NCBI GenBank assembly: GCA_013368315.1 | Contig: JAACJM010000183.1 | Location: 62,001-126,000 of the forward strand | Length of the DNA stretch: 64,000 nt | DNA from: Tetrapyrgos nigripes | Taxonomy: Eukaryota > Basidiomycota > Agaricomycetes > Agaricales > Campanellaceae | Direction: 5' to 3' | Shown: positions 54,076 to 64,000 of the stretch, one piece after another | Layout of the letters: the number at the start of each line of letters is the position of its first letter | Numbering within the stretch: position 1 is the first letter of the stretch | Program-made: the position numbers and the translations under genes | The notes under the pieces: model-generated | Told to the model about the DNA's origin: nothing | The model's database searches: none | The model's input: only the letters and a program-made list of their open reading frames with translations

Positions 54076-54788
54076 TCAAGCCAGTCTTCCGATCGTCAAC
54101 GACAGCAAGATGATGCCCAAACTCATCCATAAAGAGGTCCCGACTGCCCTCGAGTTCATATCGCCATTGAACGTCTGGACCGTCTTTCTCTGGATGGCAA
54201 AATTGGCTTCATTGCACTGGGTAGTAAAATCTATTCAGAAAATCAATTAGTAACTTCGCATACTAATATCCCTAAGCACTCGAGGTCCGAGAACTCACTG
54301 TCCAAACACCCTTGTGCCGTTGGTCCACTCAATCCAGGTACCCAATCAAACCCACACTGGACACATTTCTGTAAAGTATCTACCATGGTGGGAGAACAGG
54401 TGACGTTGGTGGCAACGAGTCCGGCTTGTGCTATCATGGTCATACTGGCCCACGGAAAGCAGATGGCCTCACATTGAGGACTAGAAGCGACTTGAGTGAA
54501 GTTGAGGGGTAAGGCGGGGGCTTGAGCATCTGCTAGAGGTACGTTGCTGATTAAGGGAGCGGCGGCAGTGGTCGTATTAGATTGAGAGTTCTGGGAGTTT
54601 GAGAAAGACGAGGGTTGGCCCGGTTGGGTCTGAGGAGATGGCAAGGCCAGTGCCACTAGCATGAGGATTTAGATCGTCGAATGGGAAGAACAAATTTCCA
54701 AGGAGAAAAAGAGACGATACGTACTTCCTGCAGCGAAAGCAAGTAGTAGGAGGAAGATTTGTTGGGAAGCGAAATTGCAACCAATCAT
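54076..54788 (-). CDS. Small secreted, probably GPI-anchored cysteine protein, 191 aa
   Basis: Exons 54788-54725, 54655-54299 and 54230-54076 join in frame. There is a signal peptide (MIGCNFASQQIFLLLLAFAAG). A Ser/Thr/Gln/Pro-rich linker is followed by a cysteine domain with CEAICFPWASMTMIA, VTCSPTMVDTLQKCVQCGFD and GCLDN...CNEANFAIQR. The C-terminus is hydrophobic (SLWMSLGIILLSLTIGRLA), typical of a GPI-attachment signal. Inferred: attached to the outer face of the plasma membrane or wall. I do not recognise the family by name. The cysteine spacing does not fit CFEM well, although size and layout are similar. Confidence 0.75.
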
Positions 54789-55229
54789 GGTGTACTTAGT
54801 TCGACCAGTCGAGTAATGAATGCGTCAATTATCCGAGAAACTCGCGAAAAGAATGAATCCGTCCGACGCCTCACAGAGGCTGAGAAAAAGAAAGGGTGAG
54901 AAGAGAGGAGAAAGGGAAAGTACAGCGTGAGTCGCTCCAACAGGGCTTGCAGAGGAATCCAGGTGCTGCCACGTCCTTTTTATAGGGTCTAGGGCTATGA
55001 ATAATTATAGCCCTTCTAGTCCCCTCACATTGAGTTATGAATTATTAATGATAGCCCTCATGGTCTCGCCACCTCGAGGAGGCCTCGAAGCCGCAGGCTC
55101 GACTCTTTTAGAAGTCGAGTCTGGTCAGTTCTAGCCGGTCCCTTCGGTTTATGACGTGATTAGGACCGAACAACAAAGTCCGAGTCGTCTCCTTAGCAAT
55201 TCCTTACGGATCCGACGGAAGTGCTATAA
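54789..55229. other. Intergenic region upstream of the 54-kb secreted gene
   Basis: No gene seen. Near 55075-55130 there are short palindromic words (GAGGCCTCG, TCGACT...AGTCGA). A TATA-like CTTTTTATAGGG lies at 54976-54987 on the plus strand. Confidence 0.35.
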
Positions 55230-55462
55230 GCAGTCAAAAGTGATGACCTGGATGTGCTAGTCCTTGCGACAGGTTTGATATGCACACTGGTGGTATCACC
55301 TCGATCTACTTGAAGGGCACGGATGGCGTAGGGATTTCAGAGAAGTGGAAGGACGGCATACAGACGCTTTTGGGGATCATGGTTCCGAAATATCCGAATA
55401 TGTTCGTTCTCCACTGGTCCGGTGTGCGCGGTACGTTTCCTTCCAAGGGTTTAGTGTTCTGA
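55230..55462 (+). pseudogene. Baeyer-Villiger-type flavin monooxygenase, C-terminal fragment
   Basis: Reads DDLDVLVLATG, then, after a one-base frame change, FDMHTGGITSIYLKGTDGVG, EKWKDGIQTLLGIMVP and PNMFVLHW. Known: the ATGFD motif followed by IxIxGxxGxxLxxxWxxGxxTxLGxxxxxFPNxF is the conserved central-to-late part of class B flavin monooxygenases (cyclohexanone monooxygenase type). The FAD- and NADPH-binding N-terminus and the last exons are missing. Confidence 0.65.
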
Positions 55463-55990
55463 ATTGAGTCTTTCAGGAGGTACAGGATGATTGGGTTGTC
55501 AACTGCTTCAGATGCACGCACAGAGATGAAGAGATTTGACTTTTGACTTGAATGAAGCTTCGCTCTTCCCGTTGGGAAAGTCGTTCTATATGGGCGATAA
55601 TATACCGGGGAAGAAACGAGAGCAGCTCAATTTCATTGGTGGACTTCAAAATATATCACGTATATTAACGAAGTCGTAGAAAAGGGGTACGAGGGCTTCT
55701 CCTTTTCTAAGTAGCTAATCGAGAAGCTTTGATACAGTAGAAGGCGTGATTTGAAGCTGGCCCTCAAGTAAAGAACCAACGCGTTGACGCACGTTGACGT
55801 CATTTGCGCTTTCATCCGAACGTCCACCTGTTTTGCAGCGAGACGTTGGCCAATTCGGTGACTATGTAATCTGCAGGTGCGTTATGCTGGTTGTATCTTT
55901 ATCTGCTATTTCGAGTCAGAACCACGCGAATGGTTTGAGGAGTGTGTAACTGGTGAGTGTCTTCAGTCTTTTTGTTTGTATGAAGGAGCT
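55463..55990. other. Intergenic region
   Basis: No gene or repeat recognised. Confidence 0.35.
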
Positions 55991-56222
55991 GTGGGCCACC
56001 GCTTCGCGTGGCAGTAACGAGGCCCAAGTAATCAGTTCATGGATGGCGAGCAGCGATGAGTAAGGGTGAAAGATGATGAGCGTTGCAGATCACGCGTCTT
56101 TGCGGCAACGGCCGATGACCGGTTACGGTGATCAAATGGCACCGGGGACCGGTGGAGTTATCGAGCATAGCCACACGCAGAAACGTCAGGTTATAAGAAC
56201 GAGACCCTAAAGGGCCTCGTAA
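55991..56222 (-). repeat. TTACGAGGCC-family element, type II, full length
   Basis: The minus strand starts TTACGAGGCCCTTTAGGG at 56222 and contains GTTCTTATAACCTGACGTT and GTGTGGCTATGCTC. A GC-rich body includes ACCGGTCATCGGCC, and it ends GGGCCTCGTTACTGCC with the hairpin GCCACGCGAAGCGGTGGC and CCAC at 55991. This is the clearest full-length copy in the window. Confidence 0.65.
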
Positions 56223-57559
56223 TTTTCCTCGTCTCTTCTTTTTACGTTTGGGCGTTTTCTTATTTTATTCTTGGGTTATTCTCACCCTTCTATAACGTCC
56301 TCGTCTATGGGTATGCCATCTCTCTACCCATTGCCTACCGATATCCCGTCCTCGCTTCCTCGTGTCCTTGTCCTCTCGTATCCATTCATATCCTGTCCTC
56401 TCCCTCGTATCCGTATCTTCTCCCTCGCATTCGTTCCCGTTTTCTTCCTCCCTTTTCCTTTTCCTTTTTCTATGTTGGGGTTTTATTATTCTTGCTTCTA
56501 TCATTCTCATTGTTCTCGTTGTTTACAACGTACGCTAACCACCTCACCTTCTACCCCCTCCTCCCCACTCCTCACCACCGCGGCTTCGGATCTACATATA
56601 CCTCTATTCCCTCTACTGGCAGCCGTTAGTAGCAGTCGCGTTCCCAGAAAACAGCAAAATCAAGTTATGGAGCGAGATTTTCGTACTGGGATGGATGCGT
56701 TTGAGGAGTAATTTGGATCTGGATTCGTTTGGGTAAGCAAGTGCGTTTTATTTTCCTTCTTCAGCTTCGTTACGTTCCCAGCTGTGCCTTAGGCATCTTG
56801 TTTCCAACCCTTTCCCCCGAGCCCTTGGTCTTAATCTTACTGTCTCTCTGTTTCTTTGTCGATATCTGACCTACACCTCGACCTTTCTTTCCTTTTAATT
56901 TATCCAGTTTTCTTCATCGGCGTCGGACCCCTCGAACAAACGCCGAACCACCCAAACACCCAAACCTAAACCAAATGAAGGCTCACTCAACCTCTTCGAC
57001 ACCTCCCTCCCCCCTCCGTACCTCCATAGGATAGGACGACTCAACTTAAGGCCTTAAACAGACATGAAAAAGACATAAAGACCTATCTATCTATGCAGAG
57101 ACAGCGGCATCACGGTAAGGGTTGGTTGGGGTTGGGGCTGTAGGGGTATGTCATCGACTGAGCGTGTGGAATGAAGGTCGGGGGGGGGGGGGGTGCATCG
57201 TTGCGAGTGGGACGCAAGGGAGTAAAAAGAGAGTAGTGGGAAGGAAATTGGGATGGAAGAGTCGGGGGACTAATAGTAAGATGCAAGTGGGGTCACCACA
57301 GTTGACGATGAATCAGAACTGGGGCCATGGGGGATGAGGCATATCAATGATGCGTTAACGCGTTAGTGGGTGGGGATGGGGACCAAGAATGGGATGGGAT
57401 ACATAGGCGTCGGCGTCGGCGATAGGCCGGCTGCACGAGTGGTCTATGGTAGCATGCACATTTGGATACAAGTTATCGATCAATACATTGTTGGGCGCTT
57501 CAAGATGTAAACATCGCTCGTTTTATCACCGGGTGCGTGATTATATTAAGTACCTTCTC
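56223..57559. other. Pyrimidine-rich region and poly-G tract
   Basis: The open frame at 56271-56711 is dominated by CTC/TCC/TTC repeats and is probably not a gene. Bases 57180-57193 are a run of 14 G. No supported gene. Confidence 0.4.
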
Positions 57560-58104
57560 TGGCATTTGTCTAAAGGTTTTAACTTTGAAGAGAAATATAA
57601 CTGGACGAAGACCCACAGATTTTTCGTCGCCATGGGGGGTTTGCGTTATATGACGGAGAGAAGTTCTGGGTACACTCGAGGGGATAGAGCGGCGGCAATC
57701 AGCATAGATGGAAAGCTGAGCAGGCTATTGAAGAGCAGGTCGATGAAACGGAGAATCAGGCTATTTTGGAGCAGGCTGGTGAAGAGCAGATTGTCAAGAA
57801 GGAGAAAGAACCTGTGAGCTCTCACTTTCTGCCTGAAGCCAAACTATGGTTGCTTACATACTGGCGGGTTGGTTCGATAGTATACCGTCTGCCCGATGGA
57901 TCGCCGTCATGTCTACCTGACCTTCTGCAGAGGAAACTCATATCAGTCACAGAGGACCAGATCGAGGATAAAGGAAAAAGTGACGCTCTGTCCAAATTCA
58001 TTGTCCAATGTATTGCTCGTGGTCGGAAAGGGATCTCAGTCACGAACCTTGAGATACTCAGTGACGCCACTTCCCCGTGGCTCGCGCAACTGCGGCTCCG
58101 ATGA
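57560..58104 (+). pseudogene. Decayed member of a fungal membrane-protein family with WTxTHGFF motif
   Basis: The first piece reads WTKTHRFFVAMGGLRYMTE (57600-57660). The second, in another frame, reads LPDLLQRKLISVTEDQIEDK, GKSDALSKFIVQCIARGRKG and ISVTNLEIL (57900-58060). From memory, a basidiomycete membrane-protein family has WTxTHGFFxxMGGF, then EIxDRSKGDxLSKxLxxxQxxWFxxQCIAR and a final helix pair. Here the region between LSK and QCIAR is deleted, the hydrophobic C-terminal part is lost, and frames change. Inferred: a pseudogene. Confidence 0.55.
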
Positions 58105-58947
58105 CACCGAAGGACAGCTCTGCACTCTCCTTGGTACTCCTCCTAGCCCGAGCTTTTCATGATCGACAAGGCTTGTGACAAGGTATACAAGATTGTTCAT
58201 GCTGTGCTTCAGGCGGAGTTTGACCTTGGCACACCGCCATCGTAACTGAGCCATTTTCGCTGCTTGTACCAAGCCTTGTAATCACTGTTGATTTTCGGGA
58301 TCTTCGGGGAAGAAGATCAGGAGGAATGATCCGAATGTGAATAACTTGACTCAGTTGTTCCATCTTATGGTGTTCGTATCTGCCTAGAGAAACCAAATTA
58401 CAGCCTTAAAATATACCCCAAGTACATATATATACTAACCATCTCATCATTTGTATCATTCATCATCCTGAATGAATTCAGACAACAGGGCTGTTTCCGC
58501 CTGTCGATTAACCATTCGAATTCCAAATCCGGTCTATCTGCCAACAGTAGGTGCCCCTTCCAATAGCACTTCGTGAATTCCATGGACGCAAGGACGCAAA
58601 GGCTACGCGAACACCTCTCGGATTTCTCGCGCACAGGGGGGGAGGGGGTGTATCGATTATCCATGCTCTAACCCAAATATGGAAAAAACCTATGGCTGTA
58701 CTGATATGCTCACCGGCGGGGGTCTCGGATAAGGCCTGTACCTTGGTGCCCTTGTACTCTGTACTTCTCCGTCGTCCCATCATCTCACCTGCCTGTTGAA
58801 CTGATTTCGACAGCTCCAACTCATCGCAACCAGGGTATAAAAGAGCATCACTTTGACTGAGTTGGTTCCTCACCCGCCTTCTTCCTTCTTTTCCTTCTCT
58901 GCTCCGGCTATTTATCTACGCATCTTACGTTCTTCTATTACCATACT
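58105..58947. other. Intergenic region and promoter of the cupredoxin gene
   Basis: No other gene seen. A TATA-like GGTATAAAAG at 58834-58843 lies about 110 bases before the ATG at 58948, with a C/T-rich leader between, and is the likely core promoter. Confidence 0.5.
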
Positions 58948-60344
58948 ATGCGCTTCAGCACGACTCGGACTCTCCCTATTGCGGCTCTCGCAAGCTCCCT
59001 CGCAACTACTGCCCTAGCCACCAACTTTGACGTCGCCGTCGGTGCCAACGGAAATTTGCTATTCTATCCAGAATACGTGATTGCCCAGCCTGGTGATACT
59101 GTGAACTTTGTTTTGTAAGTTATTTTTCTTGCTGACGGACGATATCACGGAATTATTCATATGCGCTAACGTTGAACGATAATATTACTATGCCAGCCAT
59201 CCCAAAAACCACACAGTGACTCAGTCAACCTTTGATTCACCGTGTTCACCTGCTGATGGAGGTATCAACTCTGGATTGTAAGTATCAGTCGATTCTGTTA
59301 TTCTTTCCTGCTTTACTCGAGTTTCCGAGTCTCATGCCGTCCCATACTTCTTTTCTCCCTCAGCATGCCAGTAGCCCCAGACTTAGAAGGCGGTCCTCTC
59401 CCAAACTGGTCCGTCACCGTCAACGACTCCACTACTCCCATTTGGATCTACTGCCAACAAACTCAACCCAAACCTCACTGTGGTCAAGGAATGGTTTTCG
59501 CGATAAACCCTCCTCCGGCTGATTCCGATAAATCTTTCGAAGCGTTTAAAGCTAAAGCTGTTTCTACGAGTGGAGATTCTATTGTCGCACCAGTGCCGAG
59601 TGCGCCCCCTCCGCAGACTTGGGCTCCAGCAACGGCGACTGTGACTAGTTCAGGGTCGACTTGGGTGACTACGTACACGAGTTATGAGGGGACGCCTCGT
59701 AAGTACTAAGCATGCTTCATCTCTATATGTAGATATTGATGTTAATAACCTCTTTAGAACCAACATACCCGCCCCAACCCGTCACACACAAAATCATCGT
59801 CGGCGATTCCAGCCAATTGATCTACAACCCCATGAACATCTCCGCCTCCCTTGGTGACACCGTCGTCTTCGAATTCCACCCCAAGAACCACACCGTCACT
59901 CAATCCACCTTCAACAGCCCCTGTCAACCCAAGGAAGGGGGATTCGACTCTGGATTCATGCCCGTTTCTCCCAATACCACTTCAGGTTTCCCATCCTTCC
60001 AGATTACCATAAACGATACTGCGCCCATCTGGGGATACTGCCAGCAAACTCAGCCAGCGTCACATTGTGGTGCAGGAATGGTGTTTGCGATTAATGCTGT
60101 AGAGACGGGTCCGAATAATTTTTCGGCTTTTCAGGCGTTGGCGATTGCTCAGAATGGCCCGGGGAGTTCGAACGGATCTGATGCCTCCGGGAATGGAAAT
60201 GGGACTTCGGGAACTTCGGGAACATCTGGGGATGGAAACGGGAATAGCGATGGTAGTACCAATGGAGGAGTCTCGATAGCCTTATCGCTCAGGAAAGGTT
60301 CTGCGGTTCTTGGAGCTGTTGTGATTGTATTTGCGATGCTTTGA
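58948..60344 (+). CDS. Secreted tandem cupredoxin, GPI-anchored type, 389 aa
   Basis: Exons 58948-59114, 59197-59277, 59364-59698 and 59758-60344 join in frame. After a signal peptide (MRFSTTRTLPIAALASSLAT) come two similar cupredoxin-like domains. Each has HPKNHTVTQSTF and IYCQQTQPKPHC...GM or GYCQQTQPASHC...GM, giving the His, Cys, His and Met of a blue-copper-like site. A Thr/Ser-rich linker (ATVTSSGSTWVTTYTSY) joins them. A Gly/Asn/Ser/Thr-rich stalk and a hydrophobic tail (AVLGAVVIVFAML) suggest a GPI anchor. Known: serine-rich fungal cupredoxins of this type are extracellular and often developmentally regulated. The single-domain form is usual; the duplication within one gene is notable. 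Exon borders interrupt only the first domain. Confidence 0.85.
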
Positions 60345-60423
60345 GATCTGGATTGGAGTACAGTTGATTTGGACGTTTTGTGACTCTCAGCTTGGATTTG
60401 AATAGAAACCGGACCTACTTATG

Positions 60424-61603
60424 TTACGAGGCCCCTTTAGGGCCGAGTTAACTTATGTCGACCTCGAAAATTTTACCACGACCTCAAACTCCCACCCCTT
60501 TTCGTTGCCACTCAACCGGTACAGTGGAAATCATTAATCCACGATAGGCACAAAGTGCCTACCTTAGGATAAGCTAGCATGTAGTGGCAATGTATATCCT
60601 GATGAACCTGCCATGTAGGCAGATTCGGTATCCTCTGCTCCCATCCTCCATTGTGCAAGACATGTCTTTTCCAAGTCTTTTCTCGATCCACCGTCCATGT
60701 CTCTTTAGCTCTGGATGCATTTGGGCCCCTTCAGAGTTAGTCTCCATTTCCTCCTAGCACCCTGATGCTCAGGACTCAGTCCCAATTAGCGTCGAGATGC
60801 CTTTCTCTGACCCAATTTCCAGACGCATCTTTGGCATGTATGTCACATGCCCGGCATTTCCCGATGGTGCTTCGGACCAAGCCCTCCAAAATGACTTTTT
60901 CCCGCTTTTCCTTGGGTTCCCTGGCACAGCCGCCACACCCCAGCGCTCCGAAATGCTCCACGCCTTTCTTTCCACTCCCATATTCCTCTATTCCGTCTCC
61001 GTGTTACTATTGCTGAAGTCAATGACTGATTGCGATTTGTGTTAGGTTCTGATCAACATCCACCTCCTTTACCTGGAAGAGATACAGATGAAAATTCTGA
61101 GTCCGTTGTCATCTTGCTTTGCTCCCATCTTCATTTTTTTGCTCTACCTCTTCGCGTTTCAGTGATATTTTCTCTCTGTGTTTGCTTGGACTCCTTTTGA
61201 ATGTGGCTGGCAAGTGCATCAAAGTTCTTGCTACTGACTACCCTTCAACGCTTCGCTGTTTTTTTTTGTTCCTTTGCTGCCTGCATTGGTTTTTGCTCCC
61301 GTCTCTTTCCTTCCCTGTTTATCGAATTTCCCCTGCATTTCAGTAGGTACAATCTGTCAAGGAATACAAGATCATAAGTTGAATAATGCCACTACTCAAT
61401 GCACACTACTCAATGCACACCTGCATGTCAGTACAATCTGTCAAGGAATACAAGGTCATAGATTGAACAATACCGCTACTCAATGCACATTTGCATGTCA
61501 ATCTGTCAAGGAATGCAAGATTATAGATTGAATAACACCACTACTCAACAGAAAGGGGGCCTCGTATCTTGCCATGCGAAGCAGTGGCACCTTTCCCCAG
61601 TAT
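60424..61603 (+). repeat. Possible long TTACGAGGCC-family element, type III
   Basis: Starts TTACGAGGCCCCTTTAGGGC followed by GAGTTAACTTATGTCGACC, and may end at 61557-61603 with GGGGGCCTCGTATCTTGCC and the hairpin GCCATGCGAAGCAGTGGC. The interior has no supported gene. Whether both ends belong to one insertion is inferred from orientation and spacing only. Confidence 0.4.
61349..61553 (+). repeat. Tandem repeat of about 85 bases, 2.5 copies
   Basis: The unit begins ACAATCTGTCAAGGAATACA and contains GATTGAATAATGCCACTACT-type sequence. It recurs at about 61349, 61433 and 61499 with small deletions. Confidence 0.65.
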
Positions 61604-61959
61604 GGACTACTACTGCCGGTTGTTATGTGCAGGGTTTGCTCCTTATGCTACTACTATTCGTCTTGAGGTTTACTAGAATCAACTGCGAAGATTTGAAAGT
61701 TCGTATATAGTAGCCGCCGAATGTTTGTTTTTGTGCTCCTCAGAATCGTTCTTTCTTGAACAAGTTGAACTGAAACTTTAAGACTCAAGCCAAGCTCCAG
61801 CCGTTGAGTGATATGGGGACGACAGCACTTATTGCAGAGCCTGAGCGCTTTACGACTCAGACGACTGAGAAGTAGCACTGGTGACTACTTGTAAAATAGA
61901 TAGGACCGCTAGTAGCGGGAGTATGGCAATAATACTGTCCAAAAATTCCAAACTGGCTT

Positions 61960-62400
61960 TTTTTTTACAGGTTGACGCTTTTGCGGCTATTTTTCTGGTT
62001 TTCCAGGCAGGTTGGACTGACTTCCAGAGTTTCTGTCCTTTTTTAGCACAAGTCCTCCCTTGAAAAGAGTGATGAGCTTTTTTTACACAGGCTCGGGATG
62101 CTTGCTGGAAAATTCACAGGTCTGTTCCATATGATGGCTTTCTTTTTGCAGGTTGATTTCCTTTGAAGTGGGACTTTATTTTTTGCATTCAAAAATTTAC
62201 AGGTTCCACTGCGATCATGGCTGCTAAATATTCACAGCTTCAGAAGATAGTAAATGCGCAACTTTCACAGGTTCTATCCAAGGTCGATATTCTGTGGCTT
62301 TTGTCACACAGGTGGCACTGGATTCGGGCAGCCATCTGTGCTCATTTCTGTCTTCATTGTCTTTGCTGAGAGCATAAGTAATTGTAATGAACCACAGGTT
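61960..62400 (+). other. Cluster of T-rich ACAG/GT motifs
   Basis: Nine times within about 440 bases a pyrimidine-rich stretch ends in (C/T/G)ACAG or GCAG followed directly by G and usually GTT (for example 61967, 62007, 62116, 62145, 62197, 62263, 62303, 62393). No open frame of note. The role is unknown. Confidence 0.35.
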
Positions 62401-64000
62401 CGGTTGTGGTTCAGGATACTCTGAGATGATTAGTGAGAAGAAAAGGTACTTGAATCAAGGCAAGCTTTCGCATTACCGGGAAATACAAGGGTCTCGAGCA
62501 CTTGGTGAGCACGCTGGCGTCAGTCAAGGTCGAAAAACAGCACAATAAGCAAGCTTGCGTGTTGCAAAGGATGCCGACTTACGATCAGTCAAAATGTAAG
62601 GTTGAATACAGATGTGTATTGCAGGGAAGAAAAGAGGTATTTCAAAAGTATGTACTAGGATACTTATACACATAGTCATTGAGTCATTAGAAGTATCTAG
62701 AATAGAAGGAACTTTCATAAGAATGTTGTGGAAGAAAAGAACAAAGGAAAAAGTGGACAATTACACGGTGAGTATGGTGGATCGAGACGTATAGCAGACT
62801 CAAAGAAAGAAAATACAAAATACTTACAGCTGGATAAGGTCATTCCATCACAGTAATTGACGGCTTGATGTATATGTCCAGCTAGAATAGACAGGGTCTA
62901 ACTTGGATGGACTTCTTGCTTAATTTGTGTCGCAAGTACATAGGTATAAGAAGTGGCATAGACAAAGTGTAACATTCAGGTTCTGGTACTGCTGGTCTTG
63001 CCCGTTTACTTATTAGTCAGTGAAATGTATTTGTCAGAATGCATGGACCAGGTGCTCCGCAGATAAAGGAGCCGACAGTTCGCAAGCCAGAAACAAGGAA
63101 CATTTACCCATATTGTAAGTATATGTTCTGCTCTCTTGGCTTCAAGAAATAGTAGAACTCGATGAGGAGTCAAGATGGTAGGGGGATAAGATGACAACAC
63201 ATCACCTTCAGATCACCATTCCGTTTTGATTCAATTGGTGCAGGTATAAGAATACTATGCTGGTCAAAGTGTATGCTGTCCAAAGTGCACTTTTATTATG
63301 CACCCGTAGAAATTCAGAATGGACACCTGGTATTTATTGAAGATTGAGACCCGTATTCATTTGATTTCATCTAATTTGCTGACATGTGCTGCTGACGTGG
63401 TCTCAGCTATGATGACATTCTTGTCAGATGCGTCTCATTCCACAATCTCCAGACATTTATGGCTTCTGGAAAGGGTGTTACTGTTGGTAAACTCGTTAGC
63501 TTTTAGGTCTATACTTAAGCCTAATATGTAGAGATTGTGCAAAAAGTAATTCCCTGAAGAGATGCTATAATAGACTTGATATCTAGTGCATGATATCAGC
63601 CAAAACTAGCCAAAAATACCTCTCCTGCGCTGATCATGGGAACCACTTTTACAGCCTGCATTGCACTTTTGTATGTTTCATTCTTTTTTCATTCCTCAAC
63701 AGACAGTCAAACTCTGATTATTTTCATTTGCATATGATGCTTTATTCAATATTTATCACCTTTTTAGAGCTTAGTACTACACCAGAATGAAGGTAGGCCA
63801 CGGTCTTGTACAGTGGCGGCCGTTGAAAATTCCTTGTTCGCTTTTGGGCAAAAGTTCTCACAGCTGCCCAGATACCCTCTCCTCATTGACATAGTGTAGA
63901 TTGCTTTTGGTAGTGCACAGCTGCCTGTATTTTGATATAAAAGCAATCTAGCAGTATGTCTGTGTATGTAGCAGCAGTATAAACATGTCCACTGCTTGCC
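62401..64000. other. Right end of window, no supported gene
   Basis: Short open frames only (for example 63319-63531), none with a recognisable domain, splice chain or signal peptide. AT-rich sequence without clear repeats. Confidence 0.35.

Noticed and set aside
56271..56711. 146-residue plus-strand open frame
   Set aside because: Made almost entirely of CTC/TCC/TTC-derived Ser, Leu, Pro and Phe; its complement is an equally artificial Arg/Glu frame.
57180..57193. Poly-G run as a possible G-quadruplex regulator
   Set aside because: A simple homopolymer of 14 G in a low-complexity area with no adjacent gene start; it may also be a sequencing artefact.

Overview
This 64 kb window is nuclear DNA of a filamentous basidiomycete (Agaricomycotina). 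Genes are cut by many short GT-AG introns of about 45-80 bases. The protein families are those of mushroom-forming fungi: an adenylate-forming reductase, F-box proteins, a seven-helix membrane protein, Ser/Gly-rich GPI-type secreted proteins and tandem cupredoxins. The transposons are fungal types: a Ngaro tyrosine-recombinase retrotransposon, Ty1/copia, Tc1/mariner, and hAT- and CACTA-type MITEs. No operons, bacterial genes, rRNA or convincing tRNA genes were seen.

Layout. 1-8 kb: two copies of a ten-cysteine small secreted protein (one runs off the left edge), an F-box remnant, a seven-helix membrane protein and a hairpin repeat. 8-17.5 kb: gene-poor repeats, namely a TA-flanked MITE, an inverted pair of LTR-like arms, a helicase pseudogene, a CACTA-type MITE and an internally deleted copia element. 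17.5-22.1 kb: a third copy of the secreted-protein gene, whose first intron has been expanded to 3.7 kb by relics of tyrosine-recombinase retroelements while every exon stays in frame. 22.5-25.2 kb: a decayed gene of a basidiomycete-expanded family. 26-27.3 kb: a possible gene start with a hAT-type MITE in its predicted intron. 28.2-37.4 kb: the main gene block, with an adenylate-forming reductase, a mucin-like single-pass membrane protein and an F-box protein, all on the minus strand. 37.5-50.6 kb: mostly mobile DNA, including a nearly complete Ngaro element with split direct repeats and an apparently intact Tc1 transposon. 50.6-60.4 kb: three secreted or surface-protein genes (asparagine/glycine-repeat protein, small cysteine protein, double cupredoxin) mixed with tails of decayed enzyme genes (SDR, Baeyer-Villiger monooxygenase) and a LINE endonuclease fragment. 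60.4-64 kb: repeats, with no gene I can support.

The host genes mostly act at the cell surface or outside the cell, plus one secondary-metabolism-type enzyme. The most unusual features are the secreted-protein gene with a retroelement-filled intron, and a dispersed family of short elements that start TTACGAGGCC and end in a conserved, covarying hairpin. One copy of that 5' end sits directly in front of a LINE endonuclease reading frame. All gene models here come from reading the sequence by eye; no database search or RNA evidence was available.
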